NCBI RefSeq assembly: GCF_020177335.1
Contig: NZ_JAIVMG010000003.1
Location: 124,001 to 188,000 of the forward strand
From: Stappia indica
Lineage (GTDB): Bacteria; Pseudomonadota; Alphaproteobacteria; Rhizobiales; Stappiaceae
Direction of reading: 5' to 3'
Length of the DNA: 64,000 nt
Shown here: in pieces, positions 1-9,149 of the stretch
Position numbering within the stretch: the stretch's first letter is position 1
Layout: each line of letters opens with the position of its first letter
Notes under the pieces: generated by a model
Told to the model about the DNA's origin: nothing
Database searches by the model: none
Seen by the model: the letters and a program-made list of their open reading frames with translations, nothing else
Made by a program: the position numbers and the translations under genes

Positions 1-1567
1 ACGAGCCTTGTCCCTTGGGAGCGGATTTCGCCGATGCCTTTGCCCGGGCGGGCTTGGCCTTGCGCGGCGGCGGGGATTTGCCATCCCCGGACATGGCCAT
101 GACGTCCAGGCGGCTGGCATCGCCGAATTCCACCGAAAGGGCGCTGCCGGCGGCAACGGTCTTGGCGGAGCGCACCGGCTGGCCGTCCGCATCGCGCACC
201 AGCGCGTAGCCGCGCGCCAGAACGTTCTTGTAGGACAGGCTGTCGAGCAGCTTGGCGGTGCCGTTGAGCCGGGCCCGGTCCGTGGCCAGCCGTTGCCCGT
301 GGGCGCGTTCGGCCCGGGCGGCAAGGCCGCCGAGCCGCTCCCGCGACAGGGCGAGCGTGCGGGCGAGCCGGTCCGGGGTCAGCCCCCGGGAAGCGGCGGT
401 GAGTGCGTGACGGCGGTGGTCGGTGCCGGTCGCGAGCGCCCGGCGGGCCTGCCGGTCGAGCTGGGCAAGCCGGTCGCCGAGCACGGTCAGGGTACGCCGC
501 AGCACATGCGGCGACAGGCGCCCGGCGGCGGCGAAATAGCGGCCGCGATGATCGCGCAAGGCGGCCCGCAGCGCCGGCGCCAGCCGTTCCCCGCCATTGT
601 CGAGCCGTTGCCGTGGCAGCGCCAGAAGGTCGCGCGGGGCGGGCAGGGCGGCAGCTGCGGCGCGCAGCTCCGTGCGCCGGTTGGCGATCAGCCGCAACAG
701 GCCGGAGATCTGTCGCCGCGACAGATCGTCGAGACTGGCCAAGAGTTCCGAGCGGACCGGAACGGCGAATTCCGCCGCGCCCGTGGGCGTGGGCGCGCGC
801 ATATCCGCCGCATGGTCGATCAGCGTCCAGTCGGTTTCGTGCCCGACCGCCGAAATCAGCGGAATGTCGGACGCCGCCGCCGCCCGCACGACGATCTCAT
901 CGTTGAAGCTCCAAAGGTCTTCCAGCGAGCCGCCGCCCCGGGCGACGATGATCAGGTCCGGGCGCGGGATCGGCCCGCCGGGGGTGAGCCGGTTGAAGCC
1001 GGCGATGCCATTGGCGACCTCCTGGCCGGAGGTTTCGCCCTGCACCCGCACCGGCCAGACCAGCACATGCAAGGGAAAGCGGTCGGAGATCCGGTGCAGG
1101 ATGTCGCGGATGACGGCGCCACTTGGCGAGGTGACCACGCCGATCACCCGGGGCAGGGCCGGCAGCGGCCGCTTGCGTGCGGTGTCGAACAGGCCTTCGG
1201 CGGCAAGCTTCTTGCGCCGTTCCTCCAGGAGCGCCATCAGCGCGCCGACCCCGGCCGGCTCCAGCGTGTCGATCACAAGCTGGTATTTGGACTGGCCCGG
1301 AAAGGTGGTGATCTTGCCGGTGGCGATCACCTCAAGCCCCTGTTCGGGCTGGATCTTCAGCCGCTTGGCCTGACCGCGCCAGACCACGCCGGCGATCACC
1401 GCATTGGCGTCCTTCAGGTCGAGATAGATATGACCGGAGGCGGGGCGGGAAATCCGTCCCAGCTCGCCGCGCACCCGCACATGGCCGAAGGTGTCCTCCA
1501 TCGTGCGCTTGATCGCGCCGGAGATTTCCGACACCGAGTATTCGGCGATGTTGCTGTTCCCGGCCAC
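1..1567 (-). CDS. xseA: exodeoxyribonuclease VII large subunit (3' end beyond window)
   Basis: This is the large catalytic subunit of ExoVII, which with XseB degrades single-stranded DNA to oligonucleotides in the cytoplasm. The minus-strand frame is open from 1567 through base 1, so the C-terminus lies outside the window. The N-terminal OB-fold begins with YSVSEISGAIKRT, followed by the family core VARGGGSLEDLWSFNDE and SAVGHETDWTLIDHAAD, then a basic helical region and the expected late motif YKNVLARGYALV. I chose the GTG at 1565-1567 because AAAGGG (1576-1581) sits 8 nt upstream and no in-frame ATG lies nearby. It is divergent from rsmE. Identity is firm; the exact start is moderately sure. 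Confidence 0.93.
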   Translation of the reverse strand, partial: MAGNSNIAEYSVSEISGAIKRTMEDTFGHVRVRGELGRISRPASGHIYLDLKDANAVIAGVVWRGQAKRLKIQPEQGLEVIATGKITTFPGQSKYQLVIDTLEPAGVGALMALLEERRKKLAAEGLFDTARKRPLPALPRVIGVVTSPSGAVIRDILHRISDRFPLHVLVWPVRVQGETSGQEVANGIAGFNRLTPGGPIPRPDLIIVARGGGSLEDLWSFNDEIVVRAAAASDIPLISAVGHETDWTLIDHAADMRAPTPTGAAEFAVPVRSELLASLDDLSRRQISGLLRLIANRRTELRAAAAALPAPRDLLALPRQRLDNGGERLAPALRAALRDHRGRYFAAAGRLSPHVLRRTLTVLGDRLAQLDRQARRALATGTDHRRHALTAASRGLTPDRLARTLALSRERLGGLAARAERAHGQRLATDRARLNGTAKLLDSLSYKNVLARGYALVRDADGQPVRSAKTVAAGSALSVEFGDASRLDVMAMSGDGKSPPPRKAKPARAKASAKSAPKGQGS

Positions 1568-1694
1568 AAATGCATCCCTTTGAGGTGGCGCGTCTTGCGC
1601 GCGCGCGGACAAAGTGCGAGGGGAGCGCAGCGGGGCGGCGCCGTCAAGGTGTCCGCCGCCGGTATCGACAGAGGATTTTCGCCAAGGGACCCCC

Positions 1695-2444
1695 ATGCCC
1701 CGTTACGAGTTTCGAATGCAGCGCCTGTTCCTGCCCGCCGATCTACGCGCCGGAGAGCCGGTCTCCACGGATCGGGCGCAGGCCAATTACCTGCTCAACG
1801 TGCTGCGCCTCAAGGACGGCGATCAGGTGCTGGTGTTCAATGGCCGCGATGGTGAGTGGCGTGCCGCGCTGTCGGTGGAAGGGCGCAAGCAGCTCTCGCT
1901 GGTGCCGGTGGATCAGACCCGGCCGCAAACCCCGGTGCCGGATCTGCATTACCTGTTCGCGCCGATCAAGCACGCCCGGCTCGACTACATGGTGCAAAAG
2001 GCGGTGGAGATGGGCGCGGGAACCCTGCGACCGGTTGTCACGCGCCACACCCAGTCGTCCCGGGTCAATCTGGAGCGGATGCGCTCCAATGTGATCGAGG
2101 CCTGCGAGCAATGCGGCGTGATCGCCGTGCCGGAGGTGTGCGAGCCGGAGCCGCTCGCCCGGGTGCTGGAGCGCTGGGCGGAGGCTGGTGACGGGCGCCG
2201 TCTGGTGTTTTGCGACGAGGGCGAGGAAAGCCAGAACCCGCTTCCCGCTTTGAAGAACTTGGCTCCGGGGCCGCTGGCGGTGCTGATCGGGCCGGAAGGC
2301 GGCTTCTCGGAAGAGGAGCGGGCGATGCTGCGCGCCAGCGATTTCGTCACGCCCGTGCCGCTCGGTCCGCGCGTGCTCAGGGCGGATACGGCGGCGGTCG
2401 CCGCGCTGGCGGTGATCCAGGCGCTGATCGGCGATTGGCACTAG
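1695..2444 (+). CDS. rsmE: 16S rRNA (uracil(1498)-N(3))-methyltransferase
   Basis: RsmE methylates N3 of U1498 in 16S rRNA using S-adenosylmethionine. The 249-residue protein has the usual family length: an N-terminal PUA-like part, then a SPOUT (knotted) methyltransferase domain. The SAM-site signature [12 protein letters not shown] starts near residue 198, followed by [12 protein letters not shown] near the C-terminus. The ATG at 1695 is preceded by AAGGGA, which favours it over upstream in-frame starts. It is followed after about 120 nt by gshA on the same strand. Confidence 0.95.
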   Translation: MPRYEFRMQRLFLPADLRAGEPVSTDRAQANYLLNVLRLKDGDQVLVFNGRDGEWRAALSVEGRKQLSLVPVDQTRPQTPVPDLHYLFAPIKHARLDYMVQKAVEMGAGTLRPVVTRHTQSSRVNLERMRSNVIEACEQCGVIAVPEVCEPEPLARVLERWAEAGDGRRLVFCDEGEESQNPLPALKNLAPGPLAVLIGPEGGFSEEERAMLRASDFVTPVPLGPRVLRADTAAVAALAVIQALIGDWH

Positions 2445-2562
2445 CCTTGTGGCAGGAAGGGGCCGGGCGCTGAAACCCCGGCCGCGATCACGAAAATTCT
2501 CATTTGTTTTGCATCGGACGCCTGAGTATGGTGCGCGCCGATCATGTGAAGGATGACGGTTC

Positions 2563-3936
2563 ATGGCCCGCGATACCATTGATTCGACCCCGATCGCGGG
2601 AGCGTCGGAGCTCGCCGCAACGCTTGAGGCGGGATGCAAACCGCCGGAAGAGTTCCGGATCGGCACCGAGCATGAGAAGTTCGGCTTCAACATCGCCGAT
2701 CTGTCGCCCATTCCCTATGAGGGCGAGCGCGGCATCAAGGCGGTGCTGGAAGGCATGGAAGGCCTTCTGGGCTGGGAGCGGATCGAGGACAACGGCCTGA
2801 TCATCGGCCTTGCCGATCCGGTTGGCGGCGGTGCCATCTCGATCGAGCCGGGCGGCCAGTTCGAGTTGTCCGGCGCGCCGCTGGAAAATCTGCATCAGAC
2901 CTGCCGCGAGACCAACTGCCATTTGGCGCAGGTGCGGGAAGTGGCCGAGCCGCTCGGCATCGGCTTCCTGGGGCTTGGCATGACGCCGACCTGGCGCCGC
3001 GACGAGATCCCGGTGATGCCGAAGTCGCGCTACCAGATCATGACGCGCTACATGCCCAAGGTCGGCACGCTCGGCCTCGACATGATGTACCGCACCTCGA
3101 CCATTCAGGTGAATCTGGACTTCTCCAGCGAAGCGGACATGCGGCGCAAGATGCGGGTCGGTCTGGCGCTGCAGCCGGTGGCAACCGCGATTTTCGCCAA
3201 TTCGCCGTTCACCGATGGCCAGCCGAACGGCTTCCGCTCCTTCCGCGGCGAGATCTGGAAGGACACGGACAATGACCGCTCCGGCGGGCTGCCTTGCGCC
3301 TTCGACGCGGGCTTCGGCTTCGAATCCTACGTGGACTGGGCGCTCGACGTACCGATGTATTTCGTCAAGCGCGGCGATGCCTATCACGATGTGACCGGCA
3401 CCACCTTCCGCGCCTTCATGAACGGCGCGCTGCGCGGCGTCGTGCCGGATCCGGAGCCGAACATCGGCGACTGGAACAATCACCTGTCGACGCTGTTCCC
3501 GGATGTGCGGCTGAAGAAATATCTGGAGATGCGCGGCGCCGACGGTGGGCCGTGGCGGCGGATCTGCGCGCTGCCGGCGCTCTGGGTCGGGCTGCTCTAT
3601 GATACGGGCGTGCTCGATCAGGCCGAACAGCTCGTCCGCGACTGGACGGCGGCGGAGCGGGAGACCTTACGCAACGAGGTGCCGCGCGGCGGATTGCAGA
3701 CGCCGTTCCGGGGCGGTCAGGTGCTGGATGTGGCCCGCGAGATGCTGGCGCTCTCCCGCGAGGGGCTGAAGCGCCGCGCCCGGCTCAACGACGGCGGTCA
3801 GGACGAGCGGGTGCATCTGGCGGCGGTGGAAGAAAGCCTTGCCAGCGGCGAAACCCCCGCCGATGTGATGCTGCGCCGCTATCACGGCGAGTGGAACGGC
3901 GACATCAGCCGGGTCTTTGCCGAGTACGCTTATTAG
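2563..3936 (+). CDS. gshA: glutamate-cysteine ligase (plant/alphaproteobacterial type)
   Basis: This enzyme joins L-glutamate and L-cysteine with ATP, the first and limiting step of glutathione synthesis in the cytosol. At 457 residues it matches the plant-type GCL family rather than E. coli GshA. Near the N-terminus FRIGTEHEKFGF carries the family's glutamate/ATP-site acidic residues, and SIEPGGQFELSG follows near residue 95. The ATG at 2563 has GAAGGA about 8 nt upstream. No gshB is visible in the window. The family assignment is confident. Confidence 0.93.
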   Translation: MARDTIDSTPIAGASELAATLEAGCKPPEEFRIGTEHEKFGFNIADLSPIPYEGERGIKAVLEGMEGLLGWERIEDNGLIIGLADPVGGGAISIEPGGQFELSGAPLENLHQTCRETNCHLAQVREVAEPLGIGFLGLGMTPTWRRDEIPVMPKSRYQIMTRYMPKVGTLGLDMMYRTSTIQVNLDFSSEADMRRKMRVGLALQPVATAIFANSPFTDGQPNGFRSFRGEIWKDTDNDRSGGLPCAFDAGFGFESYVDWALDVPMYFVKRGDAYHDVTGTTFRAFMNGALRGVVPDPEPNIGDWNNHLSTLFPDVRLKKYLEMRGADGGPWRRICALPALWVGLLYDTGVLDQAEQLVRDWTAAERETLRNEVPRGGLQTPFRGGQVLDVAREMLALSREGLKRRARLNDGGQDERVHLAAVEESLASGETPADVMLRRYHGEWNGDISRVFAEYAY

Positions 3937-4026
3937 GAAAAGCAATTGCGGCTGCGGCGGTTGCCATTTGACCGCCGGCGCGGCTGCGGCGATGATCGTG
4001 CCACAACCAGCAGCGGGCGAGGCACC

Positions 4027-4767
4027 ATGCCAGACAGCTTACCATCCTTCGAGGCCTTCGATCCGGCGGCCCTGCGCGAGAGCTTCGCGCGCCAGTTCGG
4101 CTGGGGCGAGAAGGAGATGTTGCGCGCCGCCGAAGCCCTGATGCCGGCGGCGATCGCCGGGATGCGCCGGTTCGGCTCTTCCCCCGATGGCTTTGAAGGG
4201 TTGATGGCGCTGTTTCCCGGCCCCGCGCGCTTTGCCGCCGGCGCCGATCCCAAGGGCTTTCTCGGCGAGCCGCTGGCGCTGTTCTTCGGTCCGGCGGATA
4301 CGCAAAAGGCCATCGCCCAGTATGTGGCGGGGCAGACCGGGCTGGAACTGCCCGGCGTGGAAACGATGATGCCGGTGGTGGCGACATTGGCGCTGGGGCA
4401 GATGGTGCGGCGCTTCACGGTCGGTCCGGCGCGCGACCTGCTCGACGCCTTCCTTGCCGGCTATGCGCGCGGACGGCCGAAGCCGATTCCAAATCCCTTG
4501 CAGGCCATGGCGCCTTATGCGGAGGCCATGCGCGCCTTCTGGGATGGCTACACCGGTCTGTTCCCGGCGACCGGCGCCGCTGCCGCCAGCCAGCCGGAGC
4601 CGGAAACGCCGACCGCTGCGGCGGAGAGCGAGACGGAGGAGGCGCAGGAGCCCGGCCTGCTCGATGCCTGGATCGGCCTTGGCCGCGACATTCAGGACAG
4701 CCAGGTGCGCAGTTTCGAAGCCCTGTTCGACAAACTGGCCGAGAAGCAGGCCGAGAAGCAGGGGTGA
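4027..4767 (+). CDS. hypothetical protein, DUF937-like
   Basis: This 246-residue cytoplasmic-looking protein has no signal peptide or membrane segment. Around residues 95-130 it has helical, glycine-punctuated sequence (IAQYVAGQTGLELPGVETMM then PVVATLALGQMVRR) that resembles the repeat unit of DUF937/YidB-type proteins. A Pro/Glu/Ala-rich linker follows, then a short C-terminal helix rich in Lys/Glu/Gln. The start at 4027 follows the purine-rich GGGCGAGG; the frame is open further upstream, without a better ribosome site. It sits 90 nt after gshA and may be cotranscribed. Function is unknown. Confidence 0.6.
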   Translation: MPDSLPSFEAFDPAALRESFARQFGWGEKEMLRAAEALMPAAIAGMRRFGSSPDGFEGLMALFPGPARFAAGADPKGFLGEPLALFFGPADTQKAIAQYVAGQTGLELPGVETMMPVVATLALGQMVRRFTVGPARDLLDAFLAGYARGRPKPIPNPLQAMAPYAEAMRAFWDGYTGLFPATGAAAASQPEPETPTAAAESETEEAQEPGLLDAWIGLGRDIQDSQVRSFEALFDKLAEKQAEKQG

Positions 4768-4785
4768 CCGCAGCGGCGGTTGCGC

Positions 4786-4815
4786 AAAAAAATGCCCGCC
4801 TCCGGAGAGGCGGGC
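4786..4815 (-). terminator. intrinsic terminator of the DUF1127 gene
   Basis: An 8-bp GC stem, GCCCGCCT (4794-4801) with AGGCGGGC (4808-4815) and a 6-nt loop, is flanked on the left by seven A residues (4786-4792). Read on the minus strand this is a hairpin followed by a U-run, placed 115 nt after the DUF1127 stop. It could also slow + strand readthrough from the upstream gene. Confidence 0.8.
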
Positions 4816-4929
4816 AGGTGCGTCGGCGAGGGGCCGACAGGGCAACAGGTCAGGGCCGGTCTGGGAGCCGCCGGCGCTGAGCGGTTGTTCGTGGAGGCGG
4901 TGTCCGGGTCTCCCAGGCGCGCTGGCCGG

Positions 4930-5238
4930 TCATGCGCCGCGCACGCCCTTGCGGGCGCGCTCTGCCCGCTGGCGCTCGCTGCGGACCAGCGACAGCCGGG
5001 TGCCCGGATCGACCTCATCGTGAATCAGCACTGCCGCGAGCACATCCGTGCGGGAGAGGCCGATGTCCTTCAGCATGTAGTCGTCGTGCGACAGCAGGGC
5101 GGCGATTTCGCGCCGGTGTTTGCGTCGCCGCCAGGCGGCCGCAACAAGGGAAAATGCGCGGTCGAGGCCAGCCGTCAGCCACCCGCGTGTGGGGGCCGGG
5201 GCTACGGATATCGGTTCGCAATTGCAGGCATGGGTCAT
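4930..5238 (-). CDS. DUF1127 domain protein
   Basis: This 102-residue protein has the DUF1127 helix-turn region in its middle and C-terminal part (LLSHDDYMLKDIGLSRTDVL), comparable to the usual 'LxDRxLxDIGLxR' pattern. Small Arg-rich proteins of this family can bind RNA in some alphaproteobacteria; a role here is not shown. The ATG at 5238 has the strong site AAAGGAG upstream. It is divergent from the LysR gene at 5450, sharing a 211-nt AT-richer intergenic region, so it is a plausible target of that regulator (inference). Confidence 0.8.
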   Translation of the reverse strand: MTHACNCEPISVAPAPTRGWLTAGLDRAFSLVAAAWRRRKHRREIAALLSHDDYMLKDIGLSRTDVLAAVLIHDEVDPGTRLSLVRSERQRAERARKGVRGA

Positions 5239-5449
5239 GACGGCAGTCTCCTTTCCGGCCCCCGGTCTGGCGGAAGCCTGGTGTGCCTGGCGGACCGGAT
5301 ATGAGGGCCGCGCGGATCTGTTTTCTGTGTGAGGAAAAGGTAGCGAGATCCAATCAATCAAACAAACGAATGTTATCTATGGATTGTGATCGCTTTTCGT
5401 GATGTATTGATGCGAGCCGATGATCATTGCACCCCGAGAGGAGATCGTC

Positions 5450-6331
5450 ATGCCCCATGGACTGGATATCGATCAGCTTCGCACCTTTCTGGCGATTGCC
5501 GAACTGGGCAGTTTCACCAAGGCGGCGGAGGCGGTGCACAAGACCCAGTCGGCGGTCTCCATGCAGATGCGCCGGCTTGAGGAGCGACTGGAGCGGCCGA
5601 TCTTCGTCAAGGATGGCCGCAATTCCCGCCTGACCGAAGATGGCCATCGGCTGATCGAATACGCCCAGCGGATGATCCGGCTCAATGACGAGACCCTGCT
5701 GGCATTTTCCGAGCCGACCATGGTCGGCATGGTCCGGCTTGGCCTGCCGGACGATTATGCCGAACGACTGTTGCCGCAGGTGCTGGCCGCCTTCGCCCGG
5801 CTCAATCCGGCGATCGAGATTGCGGTGCAATGCCAGGGATCCATCTTCACCGGCCAGATGATCGCGCGCGGCGATCTCGATATCGCCATCGTCACCTCCG
5901 GCGATTGCGTCGGGTTCCAGGGCGACGTCATCCGCCGCGAGCAGTTGCATTGGGTCGCGCCGGCGAACCGCTGTATCCACACCGAGGAGCCGGTGCGGCT
6001 GGCATTGGGGCCGGCCACCTGTTCCTGGCGGGCGCAGGCGGTGTCGCTGCTCGACCGGCTGAACAGGCGCTACTGTGTTGCCTATTCCTCCTCCAGCGCG
6101 GCGGCGCTGATTAGCGCGGTGCAGGCCGGGCTGGCGATTGCCGTGCTGCCGGAAAGTGCGGTGCGGGCGGGGATGCGCATCCTTGGTGAGAACGATGGCT
6201 TCCCGGCGCTGCCCCATTGCGACATCACCATGCTGCGCGCCGCCACCGCGACCGATCCGGTGCATGATGCGCTCTGCGCGCATATTCAGGCGGCCATCGG
6301 CAATGTGTCCATGAACATGGCCGCCGCCTGA
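5450..6331 (+). CDS. LysR-family transcriptional regulator
   Basis: This 293-residue regulator has an N-terminal winged helix-turn-helix (DQLRTFLAIAELGSFTKAAE, then TQSAVSMQMRRLEERL) and a C-terminal periplasmic-binding-protein-like effector domain of normal length. The ATG at 5450 follows GAGAGGAG. It is divergent from DUF1127, and LysR regulators commonly act on the divergent neighbour. The C-terminal domain gives no visible clue to its effector. It converges with the EamA gene, leaving only 19 nt between stops and no obvious terminator. Confidence 0.93.
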   Translation: MPHGLDIDQLRTFLAIAELGSFTKAAEAVHKTQSAVSMQMRRLEERLERPIFVKDGRNSRLTEDGHRLIEYAQRMIRLNDETLLAFSEPTMVGMVRLGLPDDYAERLLPQVLAAFARLNPAIEIAVQCQGSIFTGQMIARGDLDIAIVTSGDCVGFQGDVIRREQLHWVAPANRCIHTEEPVRLALGPATCSWRAQAVSLLDRLNRRYCVAYSSSSAAALISAVQAGLAIAVLPESAVRAGMRILGENDGFPALPHCDITMLRAATATDPVHDALCAHIQAAIGNVSMNMAAA

Positions 6332-6350
6332 GGGCATTCCGTCGTTCCTG

Positions 6351-7334
6351 TCACGCCGGGTCGCCCACCTGTGCCTGCCGCCGGGCGCTGCCGCTGCGCA
6401 GCACCAGAAGGTTGCCCATTAGCACGCAGCCAAGGCCGGCCAGCGTGTCCGCGGTCCAGTGAAAATCCTCCATCACGGTGGAGACCAGCAGGGCAATCAC
6501 CGGGAACATCACCGTTGCGTAGCCGGCGCGGGCCGCGCCGATGCGTCCCAGCAAGGTGAGATAGCAGGCGAAGGCGACCACCGAGGCGAACACCGCGAGG
6601 TAAATCATGCTGCCGAGATAGGCCGGGCTCCAGTCGATGGCGAAGGGGGCGCCGCGCAGTGCCGCGAAGGCACCCAGCAGGATGGTGCCATAGACCATGC
6701 CCCAGGCATTGGCTGAAAGCACCGGAATGCCCTCCCGCTGGTTGGCGGTGGAGATCATGTTGCCGAAGCAGAAGGACAGGGTCCCGGCGAGGCAGAAGCC
6801 GAGGCCGATCAGCGCGCCGGTGTCGAAATCACCAGCCCCGCCCATCATCTGCGGTCGGAACAGCAGCGCCACGCCGGCAAAGCCGAGCAGGCCGCCGAGC
6901 AGCACCCGCCGGCTGATCCGCTGGCCGAAAATGAGGAAGCCGAGCGCGATGTTGAACACCGAGGTGAGCGAGAACACCACCGACAACAGCCCGGAGGGCA
7001 CATACTGCCCGCCATAGTAGAACAGGGTGAAGTTGGTGGAGAAGATGAAAAGCCCAAGCGCGGCGAAGCGCAGGTGGGTGCGGAAAGGGAAGCGCAGCGG
7101 CGCCCGGGCGACAAGCGCCCAGCCCATCATGATCGAGGCGGCGATGAGGAAACGCCAGAAGACCGAAACCTCCGGCGGAACGGCGCCGAGCTGCATCCGC
7201 TGCGCATACCAGGAGAAGCCCCAGATGAGGACGGTGCCTCCGTAGAGGCCGAGGTCGCCGGCCCCCAGGCTCGCATCCTCGCGCACGCCCTCTTTGTTGC
7301 CCATGGAAGGGGCTGCCCTTGTAAGACTGGTCAT
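6351..7334 (-). CDS. EamA/DMT-superfamily permease
   Basis: This inner-membrane protein of up to 327 residues has about ten hydrophobic segments arranged as two EamA repeats. The first includes YGGTVLIWGFSWYAQRMQLG and the second begins after MGGAGDFDTG. Members of the drug/metabolite transporter superfamily usually export small metabolites or amino acids; the substrate cannot be read from sequence. A second start at 7304 (MGNKEGVRED) has a better spaced AAGGG and may be the true one. It lies head-to-tail behind the unknown gene at 7462-8103. Confidence 0.88.
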   Translation of the reverse strand: MTSLTRAAPSMGNKEGVREDASLGAGDLGLYGGTVLIWGFSWYAQRMQLGAVPPEVSVFWRFLIAASIMMGWALVARAPLRFPFRTHLRFAALGLFIFSTNFTLFYYGGQYVPSGLLSVVFSLTSVFNIALGFLIFGQRISRRVLLGGLLGFAGVALLFRPQMMGGAGDFDTGALIGLGFCLAGTLSFCFGNMISTANQREGIPVLSANAWGMVYGTILLGAFAALRGAPFAIDWSPAYLGSMIYLAVFASVVAFACYLTLLGRIGAARAGYATVMFPVIALLVSTVMEDFHWTADTLAGLGCVLMGNLLVLRSGSARRQAQVGDPA

Positions 7335-7461
7335 GTCGCGGGTGCCTGAGTGTCGGGAGACAAGGTCTGAGAGCCAAATTGCCCGAGCCGGCCTTGTCGA
7401 ACCAATTCTTAATTCTGCGATGATCGATCGATTTGGTTGATTGATTGGCCGTTCAGGGGGC

Positions 7462-8103
7462 TCAATCCGCGGAGGAGTGCCAGCCGGGCCGGTAGGATGC
7501 GGTCAGCACAGCAACAATGCTCGGCGGTGTCAGCACCTCGACCGTTCCGATATCCGCTGCGGAGGAATGAGGGGCAAGGAGGCGGTACCCGTCAAAGCTC
7601 CAGACAAGCAGTCGGCCCGTCCGCCAGGTGAGGATCTGGCCGCCGTGCAGGAAGACGGTGCCATCGGGGAGGCTGTCCGCCGGCGCGAGATGCGTGCCTT
7701 TGTCGCGGCCGGACAGGCGCTGGTCATGGAGCGCGCGGTCCATCTCGTCGGCGCTTGGCGGGCGTTCCAGCCCCCGGGCCGCGCCCCAGGCGGCGGCGAA
7801 GGCGTGGGCGTCGTCCCGCCGGCACTCGAAACAGGGGCGATGACCGGCGGCAAGGGCGGTGACTTCATCGAGGAAGAACAGCTCGGTGTAGCCAGCGCCC
7901 ATCACCTCGCGCCGCCGCCCGGCGAAATCGAGCCGGCAGCAGATCCAGCGGCGCGAGCGCCAGCGGGCGGGGCCAAGGCGCCGGGTCGCCGGGTCGTGCA
8001 GCCGCCCGCCGCGATTGCCCATCATGGTGCCGCGCGCGCGGACCGCGTGCAGGCTGCCATCCGCCGCGACCCGGTTGCAGAGCGGCCGATCACATAAAGG
8101 CAT
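7462..8103 (-). CDS. conserved hypothetical protein with HRPCxxCRRxDA motif
   Basis: This 213-residue protein has no signal peptide or membrane segment. It opens with two Cys (CDRPLC), then MGNRGGRLHDP, a basic stretch around WRSRRWICCRLDFAGRRR, GYTELFFLDEVTALAAGHRP and CFECRRDDAHAF. The closely spaced Cys and His residues suggest a metal-binding or thiol site. I recognise the pattern from uncharacterised alphaproteobacterial proteins but know no function. The start at 8103 is supported by GGGAGGAG about 5 nt upstream. Confidence 0.7.
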   Translation of the reverse strand: MPLCDRPLCNRVAADGSLHAVRARGTMMGNRGGRLHDPATRRLGPARWRSRRWICCRLDFAGRRREVMGAGYTELFFLDEVTALAAGHRPCFECRRDDAHAFAAAWGAARGLERPPSADEMDRALHDQRLSGRDKGTHLAPADSLPDGTVFLHGGQILTWRTGRLLVWSFDGYRLLAPHSSAADIGTVEVLTPPSIVAVLTASYRPGWHSSAD

Positions 8104-8363
8104 GACCGCTCCTCCCTGTTGCCGGGTCGCCAGACGAAATGCCGCGCCGCGTGATCATGTGCTGCCTCCCGGACATCGTTCTCATATGCGGAGAGTAGCA
8201 ACCTCCTGTCGTCTTGGCATCGGCCTCACTGTGCGTGCCACGCGGCCAGGGGGGAGGGGGTGAGGAAATCACGCGGCTCCACTGGTCAGCCGGGAGCGGG
8301 GTTGATATGAGCGAGAGAGCCGCGCCGCACCGGGAGCGGCGGGAATCTGCAAGAGGGAATGCC

Positions 8364-9149
8364 ATGAGATTTGTCGCCGCGCTTTTCGCGATCTTCGGTT
8401 TTGGCGCGCTCGCGCCGGCACAGGCTGCCGATCTGCCCGATCTCGGCGGACGAACGATCGTCGCGGTGACCGAGAACGCCTACACGCCGCTCAACTTCGT
8501 CGATCCGGCAACCGGCGAGGGCATCGGCTGGGAATACGATGCCATCAACGAGATCGCCCGGCGGCTCAACGCCAAGGTCGACTGGCAACTGTCGTCCTGG
8601 GATACGATGATCGAGGCGGTGCGCAACGGCCAGTTCGATGTCGGCATGGATGGCATCACCATCACCGATGAGCGCAAGCAGCAGGTCGCTTTCTCCGACC
8701 CCTACATGGTCTCCGAACAGTTCATGCTGCTCCGGGCCGACGAGGATCGCTTTGCCAATGCCAAGGAGTTCGCCGCCGATCCGGAGCTTCTGATCGGTGC
8801 CCAGCCCGGCACGACGAATTTCTATGTGGCGGTCTACAACGTGCTCGACGGCGATGAGAAGAACCCGCGCATCAAGCTGTTCGAGACCTTCGGCGCCAGC
8901 GTCCAGGCGCTGCGGGCCGGTGATGTCGACACGGTGCTGATGGATGCGACCTCGGTGCGTGGCTACATCGGTGCCTCGCCCGGATCGTTCAAGGCGCTCG
9001 ACGAGCCGCTGGGCACAGAGGAATTCGGCTTCATCTTCACCCCGGGCTCGGATCTCGTCGAGCCGGTCAATGCCGCCCTGGCCGCCATGCGGGCCGATGG
9101 CACCCTGGAAAAGCTGAACAAGAAGTGGTTCTTTGACTACAACCGCTGA
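8364..9149 (+). CDS. amino-acid-type ABC transporter substrate-binding protein
   Basis: This 261-residue periplasmic binding protein belongs to solute-binding family 3 (His/Glu/Gln/Arg type). A signal peptide ends near AQA-ADLP at residue 21. The mature part carries the family features: [16 protein letters not shown] near residue 55, then [20 protein letters not shown], which matches the family's phosphate-loop-like region. The ATG at 8364 is preceded by AGAGGGA. Its stop overlaps the permease gene by 17 nt. Polar amino acids are the likely ligands, but the exact one is not predictable. Confidence 0.9.
   Translation: MRFVAALFAIFGFGALAPAQAADLPDLGGRTIVAVTENAYTPLNFVDPATGEGIGWEYDAINEIARRLNAKVDWQLSSWDTMIEAVRNGQFDVGMDGITITDERKQQVAFSDPYMVSEQFMLLRADEDRFANAKEFAADPELLIGAQPGTTNFYVAVYNVLDGDEKNPRIKLFETFGASVQALRAGDVDTVLMDATSVRGYIGASPGSFKALDEPLGTEEFGFIFTPGSDLVEPVNAALAAMRADGTLEKLNKKWFFDYNR

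Noticed and set aside
8..1855. 615-codon open frame on the + strand opposite xseA
   Set aside because: The translated sequence is Arg/Gly/Pro-rich with no family features, while the minus strand encodes a textbook XseA. High-GC antisense frames are expected to be open.
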